Numbered from the stretch's first letter, positions 42,993 to 52,463 are shown. The stretch: DNA of 64,000 bases from Bacillota bacterium (GCA_033549065.1 JAWSUE010000011.1:39835-103834), one strand, 5' to 3'. A program made the numbers and translations. Notes: generated by a model from the sequence alone, not told the origin.

Positions 42993-43026
42993 TTGGTTGT
43001 TATTCAATACCTGGTAATCCGCGGAG

Positions 43027-45057
43027 TTAGCCTGCGGAAACGAGGTTCTCCATCTCCTCCCGAACATCTTTTAACGAGTTATAGGACCATTTAACTCCCA
43101 TGGCCCGGGCAAGATCAGCTATAATCTTCCATCCTTCAACGATAACGCTTTCCGGTTCCCAGGCAGCTTCATTAAATCTGACCTGGTTTGATGCGTTGAC
43201 GAAGAAACCGTCTTTTTCAATAATCAACCTGCCGGGAATTATATAATCGGCATATTTTGCATACTCAGCTTCATTGGCAGTTATCACTGCCAGAAATCCG
43301 GGGTTTAAGTCATTTGCTAATTTGAACTCTTCCCCTAATAGCAGCAGGCCGGCAATTTTACCATCTTTAATTTCTTCTTCAAGTGTTTGAGTTGATATGA
43401 CCCGGCTTTCAACTTTTTCTGTTTTTTCTTTTTTACCCACCGGAAGTAGTCCGGTTTCAAAAATGCCAATTGCATTGACGGCTGAAGAAAGGAGCAGCAA
43501 GTTGCTTCTGCCCTTTTCAATCTGCCTGCCAGATTCTGCGAGATCTAACAGTGCATTAACAGCAAGGCTGTCAGCGGATTTGAAAAAAGATGGTGTGGCA
43601 ATAATGACAGATTTTTTATTTTTCATAAGTTCCAGTGCTGTTATCAGATATGATTCCGCTATTCCGGCCCTTTCAGCAGCTTTAGAAATCTCTTCTCCCT
43701 TTAAAACTGCAGACATAGCAACCAGAATATCTGTTTCATGTCCCTGATCGACCGCAATCACATTTTTATTCCAGGCACTGAATTTTTCAGGCTCCGAAGT
43801 GATGCATACAATACCGGCATTACCATATCGCGCAGCCTGTCTGACAGCCATATCGGCCACCGGATGGCTATCTTCCAGGCCGCTTCCGATAATCATAACA
43901 GCTTCTGCATTTCTGATATTGAAGGGAGTAGGATTGTTAACTCCGATACCGGCAATTTCTCTCAATTTTGTATAGGCTTCAACCCAGGCCGGCTCGAGTC
44001 CGGGGAATATATATTCTGTTTCCAAGACATTGCGCGAAAACCGGTGCAGAAGATAATATTCTTCACAGCTGAGCCGTCCGTCAGTATATACAGCTATCTT
44101 ACCGTTATTATTAGTCTCTTTAAGAGCAGATAACCTGTCAGCAATCGCTCTTATCGCTTCATCGTAGCTTATTTCAATTTTTTTACCGTCATCTATTTTA
44201 ATCGGAACGGTAGCTTTTTTTTCGTTCTGATGGTCCACTAGACCGAATTTTCCTTTTTTGCAGAGCCAGCTTACTTTATCTCCTTCAGCGGGGACAGTCA
44301 CTTTGATCAGGTTCCCGTCAGAAAGCTGTCTTTCAAGGTAACAACCCAGGGAACATTCCACACAGATACCCGGAACATTTTTCAACTCCCACTCACGGCC
44401 ACCTGCAAACCGCTCTTTTTCCGTAATAGCCGCTACAGGACAAACTTCTATACACTGACCGCAAAAAATACAACCGGCATCTTCAAGGCTTGATTCCACA
44501 CCGTTATTGGTAGGAACAACCCTCGTATTTACACCGTTTCCGATCATTTCATAAACAAAACGCCCTGTGTTAGTCCTGCAGACCTGTATACAACGGCCGC
44601 AGAGAATACACTTTTCTTCATCTTTTACAATATAGGGGTTGTCGGCAGTTTTTTCAACGGGAACCTTCCGGGAAATCTGTTCGGGCAGCTTTGACTGAAA
44701 ACAGTAAGCCTTTTCCTGCAGCTCGCAGGTTCCGGTCCGTACACAGGTCAGGCAGTCTTTATAGGGGTGAGTAGCCAGGGCAAACTCCAATATCTGGTTA
44801 CGCATTTCTCGTATTTTCGGAGTGTCTGTTGTTACTGACATTCCTTCAAAAATTGGGTTATCGCATGACGTCATCGGGCGCTCGAACCCTTCCACCTGAA
44901 CGATACAAATCCGGCAGTGGCCCATTGGTTCAAGACGGGGATGATAGCAGAGGGTCGGGATTTCAATTCCCTTTGATTTAGCTGCTTCAAGAATTGTAGT
45001 TCCCTCTTCGGCAAAAATATTTATACCGTCGATTGTTATATTCAGTGTTTTTTTCAT
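43027..45057 (-). CDS. NuoG/FdhA-like iron-sulfur oxidoreductase subunit without molybdenum active site
   Basis: A 676-residue protein. The N-terminal [2Fe-2S] ferredoxin domain (CYHPRLEPMGHCRIC) and NuoG His-Cys cluster domain (HPYKDCLTCVRTGTC) are followed by two [4Fe-4S] motifs (CILCGRCIQVC; CIFCGQCIEVCP). A molybdopterin-type 4Fe-4S domain (CVECSLGCYLERQ) and a shortened molybdopterin-fold domain (about 290-600) complete it. There is no catalytic Sec or Cys context of formate dehydrogenase, and it is over 200 residues shorter than FdhA. It is therefore an electron-transfer subunit like NuoG. ATG 45057 overlaps the upstream stop (TAATG) with GGGAGGG before it, so it is coupled to the NuoF-GltD fusion. 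The redox partners are unknown. Confidence 0.85.
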   Translation of the reverse strand: MKKTLNITIDGINIFAEEGTTILEAAKSKGIEIPTLCYHPRLEPMGHCRICIVQVEGFERPMTSCDNPIFEGMSVTTDTPKIREMRNQILEFALATHPYKDCLTCVRTGTCELQEKAYCFQSKLPEQISRKVPVEKTADNPYIVKDEEKCILCGRCIQVCRTNTGRFVYEMIGNGVNTRVVPTNNGVESSLEDAGCIFCGQCIEVCPVAAITEKERFAGGREWELKNVPGICVECSLGCYLERQLSDGNLIKVTVPAEGDKVSWLCKKGKFGLVDHQNEKKATVPIKIDDGKKIEISYDEAIRAIADRLSALKETNNNGKIAVYTDGRLSCEEYYLLHRFSRNVLETEYIFPGLEPAWVEAYTKLREIAGIGVNNPTPFNIRNAEAVMIIGSGLEDSHPVADMAVRQAARYGNAGIVCITSEPEKFSAWNKNVIAVDQGHETDILVAMSAVLKGEEISKAAERAGIAESYLITALELMKNKKSVIIATPSFFKSADSLAVNALLDLAESGRQIEKGRSNLLLLSSAVNAIGIFETGLLPVGKKEKTEKVESRVISTQTLEEEIKDGKIAGLLLLGEEFKLANDLNPGFLAVITANEAEYAKYADYIIPGRLIIEKDGFFVNASNQVRFNEAAWEPESVIVEGWKIIADLARAMGVKWSYNSLKDVREEMENLVSAG

Positions 45058-47036
45058 TATTCTGTCCCTCCCTGCTCCAGAACAACCATACCAAGCCTTA
45101 GGCATTTAACACAGCGGGCAGCTTCTGCCGTAACTTCAGCGGGCCTCTGGAAACCGAGCTCAGCTTCATCGAAACCTTTTTTCCTGATTTCTGCCGGACA
45201 GACAGCCTCTTCGAGGCGGGTTCTGTTTCCGATCATTTCGGGAACATTTGATTCGCTGTAAACGCCCATACTTTCCAGTTGTCTCTCCATCGGCCTACCA
45301 TATCCGACCCGAACCTTACCCTTTTTCAGGTAACTATCGATGGCCTCGGCTGCCCTGTTGGCTGTAGCTATGGCCTCAATAACTGTCCGTGCTCCCAGGA
45401 CAGCGTCACCTCCGGCAAATATTCCGGGCTCGTTAGAAGCAAAGGTATCTTTATCCACTTCCAGCGTTCCCCGGTCGGTTACAGTCATTCCGCAGTCTTT
45501 ATTTAGAAAACAGAAATCAGCAACCTGGCCGATGGCGGGAATGATATTATCAACCGCCAGGATAAATTCCGAGCCTTTGAGCGGAACCGGCCTGCGCCGT
45601 CCACTTGCGTCCGGTTCGCCCAACTCCATTTTGATGCACTCCATACCGCTGACACAGCCGCTTTTTTCGAGAATAACCGTTGGGTTGGCCAGCATATGGA
45701 AGATTACGCCTTCTTCCTCGGCGGCATCTATTTCTGCTTTATTGGCAGGCATCTCATTCCTGCTGCGGCGGTATACCAGATGGACTTCTTTTACTCCCAT
45801 CCTGACTGCAGAGCGGGCACAATCCATGGCAACATTACCGCCTCCGATAACGGCAACTTTATCACCCAGGTCAACTTTCTGTCCCAGGTTAATCTTTCTT
45901 AAAAATTCAACACCCGGCATATAACCGTAGTAGCACTCCTCTTCGCCTTCACAGCCCATAACTGCGCTGTCATGCAGCCCGGTAGCAATAAAAATTGCTT
46001 TAAAACCTTCCTCGCGTATCTGGTCAAGTGATATATCAACTCCAACCTTTACATTCAACCTGATTTCTACTCCCAGGCTTTTTACAAAGTCAATTTCTGC
46101 GTTGAGTATGTCCCGGGGAAGGCGATAGCTGGGAATACCGACCGCAAGCATTCCGCCCGCTATGGGTAACGCTTCAAAAATTGTAACCCTGTATCCTTTA
46201 AGTGCAAGCTGGTAAGCAGCATTGATTCCGGCCGGACCGGCGCCTATTACTGCAACCTGGTTAGAATTCTGATCGATAGTCGGTTTATTTAAAGTAGCAT
46301 CATAGCCGTTTTTACGCCCAAAATCAGCTACAAACCTTTTGAGCAATCTGATCGAAAGAGCCTGATCTACCGGCTGGCGGTTACAGTTTGACTCACAGGG
46401 ATGGACACATACCCGGCCTAATGTACCAACCAGCGGTGTCTTTTCACGGTTGACAGCTAGTGCTTCTTCGTAGTTGCCCTCTTTAATGCATTCGATATAT
46501 TTTGGAATATTGATATGTGCCGGGCAGCCATTACGGCATGGCGCAGAAAGGATGGAACGGTATTCCTCTGTTTTATCCGGTTCCGTTTTATCCGGATGCA
46601 AGAACGTTTTGAAGTTTTCCTCAAAGTACTCCAGGGCATGGAGAAGGGGAACAGGCGATGATATGCCCAGTTCACAGAGTGAACCTTCCCGCACCAGGGT
46701 CGCGATTTCTTTTAGATAGCCCAGATCGCCTTCTGTGCCTTCACCGTTAACCAGCCTATTTAAACGGTCGGCTATTACCCTGCTTCCCACCCTGCAGGGA
46801 ATACAGCGTCCACAGGATTCATCCTGCATTTTGTAATAATATTCTTTAAGTGCCCGAACCGGATCGTACTGTGGATCGATTATGACCAATCCGGCCCAAC
46901 CGATAAATGCTTTTATCTCCTTGTTTTCAACCTTTTTGGGAATACCTATTTCAGTTAACTCAGTCCGTTCCTCTTCTTTTTTATTTCGTTCGTCAACAAT
47001 CCGGCTATTCCAGCTGCTAAAAAATACTTTGGTCAT
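45057..47036 (-). CDS. NuoF C-terminal/GltD-like fusion: FAD-dependent NAD(P) oxidoreductase
   Basis: A 659-residue hybrid. Residues about 40-155 match only the C-terminal [4Fe-4S] part of NuoF (ESCGRCIPCRVGSRV); the FMN- and NADH-binding NuoF core is missing. Residues about 165-625 match the glutamate-synthase small subunit/NfnB family, with a cysteine-rich N-domain (CRNGCPAHINIPKY, GRVCVHPCESNCNRQ), an FAD fold (VAVIGAGPAGINAAYQLA) and an NAD(P) fold (VAVIGGGNVAMDCARSA). It ends with a CxxC motif (ARCVKCLRLG). It forms a coupled pair with the NuoG-like subunit. A transhydrogenase or electron-confurcating role between NAD(P)H and ferredoxin or another partner is plausible but not proven. Confidence 0.85.
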   Translation of the reverse strand: MTKVFFSSWNSRIVDERNKKEEERTELTEIGIPKKVENKEIKAFIGWAGLVIIDPQYDPVRALKEYYYKMQDESCGRCIPCRVGSRVIADRLNRLVNGEGTEGDLGYLKEIATLVREGSLCELGISSPVPLLHALEYFEENFKTFLHPDKTEPDKTEEYRSILSAPCRNGCPAHINIPKYIECIKEGNYEEALAVNREKTPLVGTLGRVCVHPCESNCNRQPVDQALSIRLLKRFVADFGRKNGYDATLNKPTIDQNSNQVAVIGAGPAGINAAYQLALKGYRVTIFEALPIAGGMLAVGIPSYRLPRDILNAEIDFVKSLGVEIRLNVKVGVDISLDQIREEGFKAIFIATGLHDSAVMGCEGEEECYYGYMPGVEFLRKINLGQKVDLGDKVAVIGGGNVAMDCARSAVRMGVKEVHLVYRRSRNEMPANKAEIDAAEEEGVIFHMLANPTVILEKSGCVSGMECIKMELGEPDASGRRRPVPLKGSEFILAVDNIIPAIGQVADFCFLNKDCGMTVTDRGTLEVDKDTFASNEPGIFAGGDAVLGARTVIEAIATANRAAEAIDSYLKKGKVRVGYGRPMERQLESMGVYSESNVPEMIGNRTRLEEAVCPAEIRKKGFDEAELGFQRPAEVTAEAARCVKCLRLGMVVLEQGGTE

Positions 47037-47121
47037 TTATTAGATCTCACCCCACTATATATCGCAAGCAGTACATATTATTTTTACTTTCTTCATCTCT
47101 TGTTGAATTCCTCTCAATGGA

Positions 47122-48096
47122 TTATTCTGAACTTTTTTCCAACCTGGCAGCCTGAACGGCCAGTCCGACCGCATTATCTGATGAAAATCGAGGTTCGGCA
47201 AAATATATTTTCCATCCGGCCAATTTGCTCTGGAGACGCTGCCTGATAAAACGGTTGGCCGCTACCCCGCCCACAGCAAGTAATCCATTGTATGCATCCG
47301 GACTGTTTTTCAGATTATTAACTGCTGTTGAAAGAGAATCGGCGATACAGATCTCAACGGCCCTGGCCAATGCTTCCTTGTTGCAGCCGTTTTCAAGAAG
47401 GCGTTCGGCCTGGCTGGCCGGACCGGAAAAGCTGATTTTATTACCCCTGACCGCTACCGGAAGTGTAATGGAGGTTTTTTCACAGAGAGAAGCCACTTTC
47501 TCGAGTTCCGGGCCGGCGGGAAATTTTAGATTCAGCAGGCGGCCAATCCTGTCGATGAACTGCCCGGCTTTCAAATCCTCGCTGCCGCCGAGCAGTTTTA
47601 TTTTAAGAACACCCGGAGAGGTTTCTTCAGCATCTATAATTTCTGTAGTTCCGCCTGACAGGTGAACGACCAGGTAACGACCACCTCCTAACCCGGCAGA
47701 CCAGAGTCCGGAAAATATATGGCCCTCCTGGTGCGTTGAGGAGAAATAATTAAAGCCTGCAGCTTGAGTGAGCATCAAACCAAAGGCTTCTCCTACCTTG
47801 AACACCGGCATATAAGAACCTTCCACCGGTCTGGGTCGTGCTGCCGATGCAACCGCGTGGATAATTCCGTGCTTTAATACTTTCTGCGCTCTCTCTGCCT
47901 TAAATAAGGTGGGCATATTTTGAATATGGGCAAATACCGCCTCAGACTGGCGCAGTCCAAGATTTCCTTCTTTTACTGCCAGCGCAAATCGCCCGTCATA
48001 GAGAAGCTTTTCATTTTGATCTGCTATTGCAAGTGAAGATGTGTAAGCCGAAGTGTCAATACCGAGGTAAAGAGACTGTTTATGATTCTTTTCCAA
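47122..48096 (-). CDS. TsaD/Kae1-like glycoprotease-family paralogue
   Basis: A 324-residue member of the M22/ASKHA family. GIDTSAYTSSLAI is the phosphate-1 loop, THQEGHIFSG carries the metal-binding histidines (His122, His126), and LSGGTTEI and VGGVAANRFIRQRL are the later nucleotide-binding motifs. It differs from bona fide TsaD in sequence and genomic place; the Clostridia paralogue beside nusB resembles this one. True TsaD makes tRNA t6A with TsaB and TsaE, which are not in the window. The function of the paralogue is unknown. The TTG at 48096 has AGGAG with 6-nt spacing, and the gene overlaps nusB by 17 nt. Confidence 0.8.
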   Translation of the reverse strand: MEKNHKQSLYLGIDTSAYTSSLAIADQNEKLLYDGRFALAVKEGNLGLRQSEAVFAHIQNMPTLFKAERAQKVLKHGIIHAVASAARPRPVEGSYMPVFKVGEAFGLMLTQAAGFNYFSSTHQEGHIFSGLWSAGLGGGRYLVVHLSGGTTEIIDAEETSPGVLKIKLLGGSEDLKAGQFIDRIGRLLNLKFPAGPELEKVASLCEKTSITLPVAVRGNKISFSGPASQAERLLENGCNKEALARAVEICIADSLSTAVNNLKNSPDAYNGLLAVGGVAANRFIRQRLQSKLAGWKIYFAEPRFSSDNAVGLAVQAARLEKSSE

Positions 48097-48496
48097 GAGT
48101 TTCTCCTACTGCACGGTCGAGCACACCGTTGATAAACCCTACCGCTTCTCCGGTACTGCCGTATTTTTTGGCCAGTTCCAGCGCTTCATTAATGGAGACC
48201 GCAAATGGGATATCCGGGCGATAGAGTATTTCAAAGAGGGCTATTCGAAGTAAGTTGCGATCAACTGCAGAGAGACGCTCCAAATCCCATTTAACGAGAT
48301 GCTTCTTGATCAATTGATCAAGAAGAGGCTGGCTATCAATAGTACCGATAACCAGCTCCTCAATAAACTGTTCTTCATCAATGTCAAAGGTGAACCCTTC
48401 CAGAGCGCGGACCAAGGCCTGCTTCGGCCTGCATTTACCGATATCTACCTGAAATAGCGCTCGGAAAACCACCTCTCGTGCCAGGCGACGGGACAA
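48080..48496 (-). CDS. nusB: Transcription antitermination protein NusB
   Basis: A 138-residue all-helical protein. MSRRLAREVVFRALFQVD at the N-terminus and the C-terminal EILYRPDIPFAVSINEALELAKKYGSTGEAVGFINGVLD motif are diagnostic. It binds boxA RNA with NusE and supports rRNA transcription. It follows the asp23-amaP-DUF2273 set, the conserved Bacillota order. Confidence 0.96.
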   Translation of the reverse strand: MSRRLAREVVFRALFQVDIGKCRPKQALVRALEGFTFDIDEEQFIEELVIGTIDSQPLLDQLIKKHLVKWDLERLSAVDRNLLRIALFEILYRPDIPFAVSINEALELAKKYGSTGEAVGFINGVLDRAVGETLGKES

Positions 48497-48529
48497 TTGA
48501 GCAGTACCTCCATCATTCCTGTATTCAGA

Positions 48530-48751
48530 TTAATACTCGTCTTTTGATGAAAAGAGGCGTTTAAAGAATCTGCTGATATCTTTTATTCGCCAGCCGATTA
48601 ACAACCCAACTCCGATACAGAAGAATATAAAAACGCTGGACCAAAAACCATATTTAATTACAAGCAGGGCGAAGAACAGACCGAGCAATCCTCCAAGTAT
48701 TTTGCCCCAATGTTTGCTAAGCACCACCCACCAATTCAGCTCGGACAACAC
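48530..48751 (-). CDS. DUF2273 small membrane protein
   Basis: A 73-residue protein with two membrane segments (about 16-34 and 38-57) and a basic C-terminus (WRIKDISRFFKRLFSSK). It belongs to the DUF2273 family, which is regularly encoded between amaP and nusB. Family function is unknown, presumably part of the Asp23/AmaP envelope-stress complex. ATG start at 48751. Confidence 0.88.
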   Translation of the reverse strand: MLSELNWWVVLSKHWGKILGGLLGLFFALLVIKYGFWSSVFIFFCIGVGLLIGWRIKDISRFFKRLFSSKDEY

Positions 48752-48780
48752 ATACTCCTCCCTTTTAATCTTTATTCGAT

Positions 48781-49311
48781 CTACCTTTTTGAAACCGCCT
48801 GATCAACTATAATGTTTTCAACCGTAACCTTCACTTCATGGACCGTAACTCCGGTTATCTCTTCAAGATACTCCTTGATCCTTGACTGCAGGTCTGTTGT
48901 CAGACCGGGGATAGCCACATCGGGCATCACCCTGATTTTAACCCGGACGATCATTCCGTCCGGTGTATAAGTGACCTGTCTGCTTACATCTTTAATTCCC
49001 TGGGTCTGCTGAATGACCCGCAGAACCATATTTTCCACGGCAGTAATCGAAATCTGTACTTCTCCGAATTCACTGCCCTTCAAAATAGCACTGCTTTCCT
49101 TTTTCGAGGACTTAAAACCAATTGCTGTAAATACCAGTCCAATCAGAACCAAACCTGCGGTAATGGCGAACAGGATAGTCTGGTCTGCCCACCCGGGCAT
49201 GATTACCCGCAGGTTCGGTAACCAGGCGCAACTGAGCGCCAGCAGAAACAGTGCCGCACCGATAAAAAGAAGTCCGATAAATACCATCAGTATGCGGGCA
49301 GCTGTTTTCAT
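48781..49311 (-). CDS. amaP: Alkaline shock response membrane anchor protein AmaP
   Basis: A 176-residue protein with two N-terminal membrane segments (about 5-28 and 42-65) and a soluble Asp23-like domain (ISITAVENMVLRVIQQTQGIKD, VRVKIRVMPDVAIPG, GVTVHEVKVTVENI). AmaP anchors Asp23 to the membrane in Gram-positive bacteria. It sits between asp23 (43 nt upstream) and DUF2273. Function is from the family. Confidence 0.9.
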   Translation of the reverse strand: MKTAARILMVFIGLLFIGAALFLLALSCAWLPNLRVIMPGWADQTILFAITAGLVLIGLVFTAIGFKSSKKESSAILKGSEFGEVQISITAVENMVLRVIQQTQGIKDVSRQVTYTPDGMIVRVKIRVMPDVAIPGLTTDLQSRIKEYLEEITGVTVHEVKVTVENIIVDQAVSKR

Positions 49312-49354
49312 TGTGAATTCCCCCTTTCAGTCTCAAATAAAAGGTGAAGTAAAT

Positions 49355-49774
49355 TTACTCTTCGGCCTTTTCTTCTTCCACAGCCACTTCCTCTTCATTT
49401 TCCTGTTGGGGGAACTGGATACCCTGCACATGCACATTCACCTGGGTAACTCTTAAGCCAGTCATCGTTTCGACTGCGTTTTTAACGCTTTCCTGAATAT
49501 CCCAGGCTACATCCGGAATACGGACTCCGTAATCAACGATCAGGAAAATATCGATTTTGGCCTCTTCTGTGCCAACTTCAACCTTAACTCCTTTTGAGAG
49601 GTTCCGGCGACCCAACACTTCAGCAATCCCACCGGCTATTCCGCCGCTCATAGAGGCAACTCCTTCAATATCAGCAGCAGCCAATCCAGCAATGATGGAG
49701 ACTACTTCATCGGCAATTCTCACCACACCGAGTTCAGTCGGTAGAGTCTTAATATCTTCGTTTGCCATTTTCAT
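49355..49774 (-). CDS. Asp23/Gls24 family envelope stress protein
   Basis: A 139-residue protein with the Asp23 fold: VRIADEVVSIIAGLAAADIEGVASMSGG, KGVKVEVGTEEAKIDIFLIVDYGVRIPDVAWDIQESVKNAVETMTGLRVTQVNVHVQGI. It has an acidic C-terminal tail. Members are abundant cell-envelope-associated proteins linked to alkaline and envelope stress. It heads the asp23-amaP-DUF2273-nusB unit behind a good promoter. Confidence 0.93.
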   Translation of the reverse strand: MKMANEDIKTLPTELGVVRIADEVVSIIAGLAAADIEGVASMSGGIAGGIAEVLGRRNLSKGVKVEVGTEEAKIDIFLIVDYGVRIPDVAWDIQESVKNAVETMTGLRVTQVNVHVQGIQFPQQENEEEVAVEEEKAEE

Positions 49775-49828
49775 TACCTCCCTTTATAAATATTTTTTAG
49801 TAGAAATACTTACTTTCCACCTGTTTTC

Positions 49829-49857
49829 ATTATATCAAACACAATCGGGCAGTTCAA
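49829..49857 (-). promoter_or_regulatory. Promoter of the asp23-amaP-DUF2273-nusB operon
   Basis: On the minus strand, -35 TTGAAC (49857-49852), 17-bp spacer and -10 TATAAT (49834-49829). It lies about 55 nt before the asp23 start and is the only clear promoter between efp and nusB. Confidence 0.8.
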
Positions 49858-49879
49858 TTTTTACGGGCTTTTGATGTGG

Positions 49880-50329
49880 CTAGTCTTCCTTATCTTCGTC
49901 TTCTTCCATTAATTCTTCAAGATCTTCTTCCCATTCTTCATCATCGACCAGGACTACTTCACCACAACCCGGACAGGTTATCTCGATCGCTGAGTCCTGG
50001 TCAAGGATATCATCATCGACCACAACTATTTCCCGGCAGTTGGGACACTCGATGGAAAACCCCTCATCAAAATCATCATACTCGTCTTCGTACTCTTCAT
50101 CATCTTCATAGAAATCGTCTTCCAGATCAGTCAGATCATCGTCGATTGCTTCTGTATATTCGAAAAGCTCTTCGTAATCAATTCTTAATTGTTCCATTTC
50201 ATCGGAAATATCTTCCAGTAGGTCGATCACTTTTTGGAGTACCTTCTGTTCTTTGCTTTCTTCACCCAGGTCCAATCCTTCGGCATAACCTCTCAGGTAC
50301 GAAACCCTTACTCTCAGTTCCTCAGTCAT
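49880..50329 (-). CDS. CD1247 N-terminal domain-containing acidic zinc-ribbon protein
   Basis: A 149-residue, extremely acidic protein. The N-terminus (RVSYLRGYAEGLDLGEESKEQKVLQKVIDLLEDI) matches the CD1247 domain named after a C. difficile protein and found beside efp in Clostridia. An Asp/Glu-rich linker follows (about 68-92), then two CxxC pairs (CPNC at about 95, CPGC at about 120) forming a putative zinc ribbon. Function is unknown. It lies 27 nt downstream of efp on the same strand. Confidence 0.85.
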   Translation of the reverse strand: MTEELRVRVSYLRGYAEGLDLGEESKEQKVLQKVIDLLEDISDEMEQLRIDYEELFEYTEAIDDDLTDLEDDFYEDDEEYEDEYDDFDEGFSIECPNCREIVVVDDDILDQDSAIEITCPGCGEVVLVDDEEWEEDLEELMEEDEDKED

Positions 50330-50356
50330 TTGCTTTCCCTCCTTTTATTTTCCTAC

Positions 50357-50914
50357 TTATGCTCTTTCAATGTATCCACCGGTTCGGGTATCTATTTTAA
50401 CAGAATCCCCGTTATTAATAAACAGGGGAACCTGAACAACCACTCCGGTTTCCAGTGTAGCAGGCTTGGTTGCCCCCGTTGCAGTATCACCTTTTACTCC
50501 CGGTTCAGTTTCCGTTACCTTTAGAATAACCGTAATCGGGATGTCAACCCCGACTACCTTTTCACCGTAAAAGACAACGAATATTTTATCGTTTTCTTTC
50601 AGGTACTTAACACCCTCTCCGATCTGTTCTTCCGTAAGGGTTATCTGCTCGTATGACTCCGTATCCATCAGGTTAAAATGATCATCATCGCGGTAGAGGT
50701 ATTCCATCTCTTTCTTCTCCAGATGAGCCCTGGCAACCTTTTCTCCTGCCCTGAAAGTTTTATCAACAATCGAACCTGTCCGCAGATTTTTAAGTTTTGA
50801 GCGGACAAAAGCCGCTCCCTTGCCCGGTTTAACATGCTGGAATTCAAGGACAGTGAAAATATCACCATCATATTCGATAGTTATACCGGTGTGAAAATCA
50901 TTTGTAGAAATCAT
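50357..50914 (-). CDS. efp: Elongation factor P
   Basis: A 185-residue three-domain translation factor that relieves ribosome stalling at polyproline. The N-terminal KOW-like domain carries the [20 protein letters not shown] loop, where a Lys is the usual modification site. The middle OB domains end in [24 protein letters not shown], the EF-P C-terminal signature. ATG 50914 overlaps the pepP stop by 4 nt. Confidence 0.97.
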   Translation of the reverse strand: MISTNDFHTGITIEYDGDIFTVLEFQHVKPGKGAAFVRSKLKNLRTGSIVDKTFRAGEKVARAHLEKKEMEYLYRDDDHFNLMDTESYEQITLTEEQIGEGVKYLKENDKIFVVFYGEKVVGVDIPITVILKVTETEPGVKGDTATGATKPATLETGVVVQVPLFINNGDSVKIDTRTGGYIERA

Positions 50915-52008
50915 TGTAGGATCCGCCCTTCTCTATTTTCTGTCTGGATAACCGTCAATTCCCGCGGACTTTTAGTCAGCACTGACATGCCCTCTTTTGT
51001 AACAACAACCATGTCTTCTATACGCACTCCGCCCCAGCCGGGGATATAGATACCCGGTTCCACGGTTACAACCATTCCCGCCTTGAGAATAGTTTTACTT
51101 TTTGGATTCAGTACCGGTTGTTCATGAGTTTCCAGACCTACACCATGACCCAACCCGTGGCCAAATTGTTCTCCATAACCGGCTTCAGTAATAATATCCC
51201 GTGCCACGGTATCGATTTCAAACCCCTTCAGGCCCGGTCTAATCGCTTCTGCTGCATTTTTTTGAGCCCGGTATACAATATCATATACTTCTCTCTGTTT
51301 CTCGTCTGGTTCACCCAGCGACACGGTACGGGTCATATCAGTGGCATATCCGTCAAAAACAGCTCCGAAATCGATGGTGACCAGTTCACCATCCTGCATC
51401 ACCTTGGATGACGCCGTTCCGTGAGGCATTGCACCCCTGATTCCGGAAGCAACAATATAATTAAAAGCTCTCTTCTCGGCACCCGACTTCAGCAGGTATA
51501 TTTCAAGCTCCAGCGCAAGTTCCTGCTCTGTCATCCCCGGCCTGATTATCTCCAGCAGGTAACCGAAAGCCCTGTCCAGCAATTCGGCAGCCCGGCTGAG
51601 CAGTTCCAGTTCTTTTTCATCCTTCACCATTCTTAACTCTTCCGCACTTGTCTCAACCGCTACAAGTTCTCCCGGAAGCTTATCCTGCATTTCCCTGTAT
51701 GTTGAAAATACCACGTTTTTTGCTTCAAAGCCAATCTTTTCCCAGCCATATTCCCGGACAATTACGGCCAGGTTCTGGTACAGATCTTCCTTCCACAGTT
51801 TTACTTCGAACTGGTCAGCCTGAGCAGCTGCCTGTTCGGTATACCTGAAATCGGTAACCAGGAGCGCTTTATCGACACTGATCAGAAGTACCCCGCCGGT
51901 CCCGGTAAACCCACTCAGATATCGACGGTTCTGCGGATTTGTAACCAGCAGGACGTCCAGATTATTTTTTTTTATCAATTTCCTGATACCTTTTAGTTTA
52001 TCGGACAT
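50911..52008 (-). CDS. pepP: Xaa-Pro aminopeptidase (M24B)
   Basis: A 365-residue creatinase-fold peptidase that removes N-terminal residues before proline. Metal ligands are visible at [23 protein letters not shown] (two Asp), [18 protein letters not shown] (His) and [23 protein letters not shown] (two Glu). It sits between aroQ and efp, a conserved Clostridia order. Its ATG shares one base with the aroQ stop (TGATG), so it is translationally coupled. Confidence 0.94.
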   Translation of the reverse strand: MSDKLKGIRKLIKKNNLDVLLVTNPQNRRYLSGFTGTGGVLLISVDKALLVTDFRYTEQAAAQADQFEVKLWKEDLYQNLAVIVREYGWEKIGFEAKNVVFSTYREMQDKLPGELVAVETSAEELRMVKDEKELELLSRAAELLDRAFGYLLEIIRPGMTEQELALELEIYLLKSGAEKRAFNYIVASGIRGAMPHGTASSKVMQDGELVTIDFGAVFDGYATDMTRTVSLGEPDEKQREVYDIVYRAQKNAAEAIRPGLKGFEIDTVARDIITEAGYGEQFGHGLGHGVGLETHEQPVLNPKSKTILKAGMVVTVEPGIYIPGWGGVRIEDMVVVTKEGMSVLTKSPRELTVIQTENREGRILQ

Positions 52009-52463
52009 CAGCGGGCATTTGCCTCTGAAATAATATCGACCAGCGCCTCCAGCCCCAAAAGGTAGCTCTGGGAGCCAAAACCGCAGATTACTCCTCTAGA
52101 CACTGCAGATATAACGGATCTGTGTCTGAAATCTTCGCGGGAGTATGTATTGCTCAGGTGGACCTCAACTGTCGTTAGCGCCGATGAAACAAGGGCGTCC
52201 CTGATAGCGTAGCTGTAATGGGTAAAGGCTCCGGGGTTGATCAGTATCCCATGGCAGGTACCAACTGCTCCCTGGATCCGGTCGATGATCTCTCCTTCAT
52301 GATTTGACTGAAAAGTATTCAAATCTACACCGAGCTTTTTTGCTCTTTCCAACAGTAAATTATTGATTTCTTCCAGTGTCGTTTTCCCATAGATCTCCGG
52401 TTCCCTCGAACCGAGCAGGTTCAAGTTTGGCCCGTGAATCACCAGTACCTTTAGAGCGTCCAA
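52008..52463 (-). CDS. aroQ: 3-dehydroquinate dehydratase, type II
   Basis: A 151-residue type II enzyme of the shikimate pathway (3-dehydroquinate to 3-dehydroshikimate). [19 protein letters not shown] carries the catalytic Tyr/Arg region, [17 protein letters not shown] the substrate loop, and [19 protein letters not shown] the catalytic His. TTG start at 52463 with GGAGG 8 nt upstream. aroE of the same pathway lies 2.4 kb upstream, with the gspE/gspH genes inserted between. Confidence 0.95.
   Translation of the reverse strand: MDALKVLVIHGPNLNLLGSREPEIYGKTTLEEINNLLLERAKKLGVDLNTFQSNHEGEIIDRIQGAVGTCHGILINPGAFTHYSYAIRDALVSSALTTVEVHLSNTYSREDFRHRSVISAVSRGVICGFGSQSYLLGLEALVDIISEANAR

Noticed and set aside
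43027..45057. Formate dehydrogenase catalytic subunit
   Set aside because: No Sec/Cys active-site context and too short; NuoG-like is the safer call.
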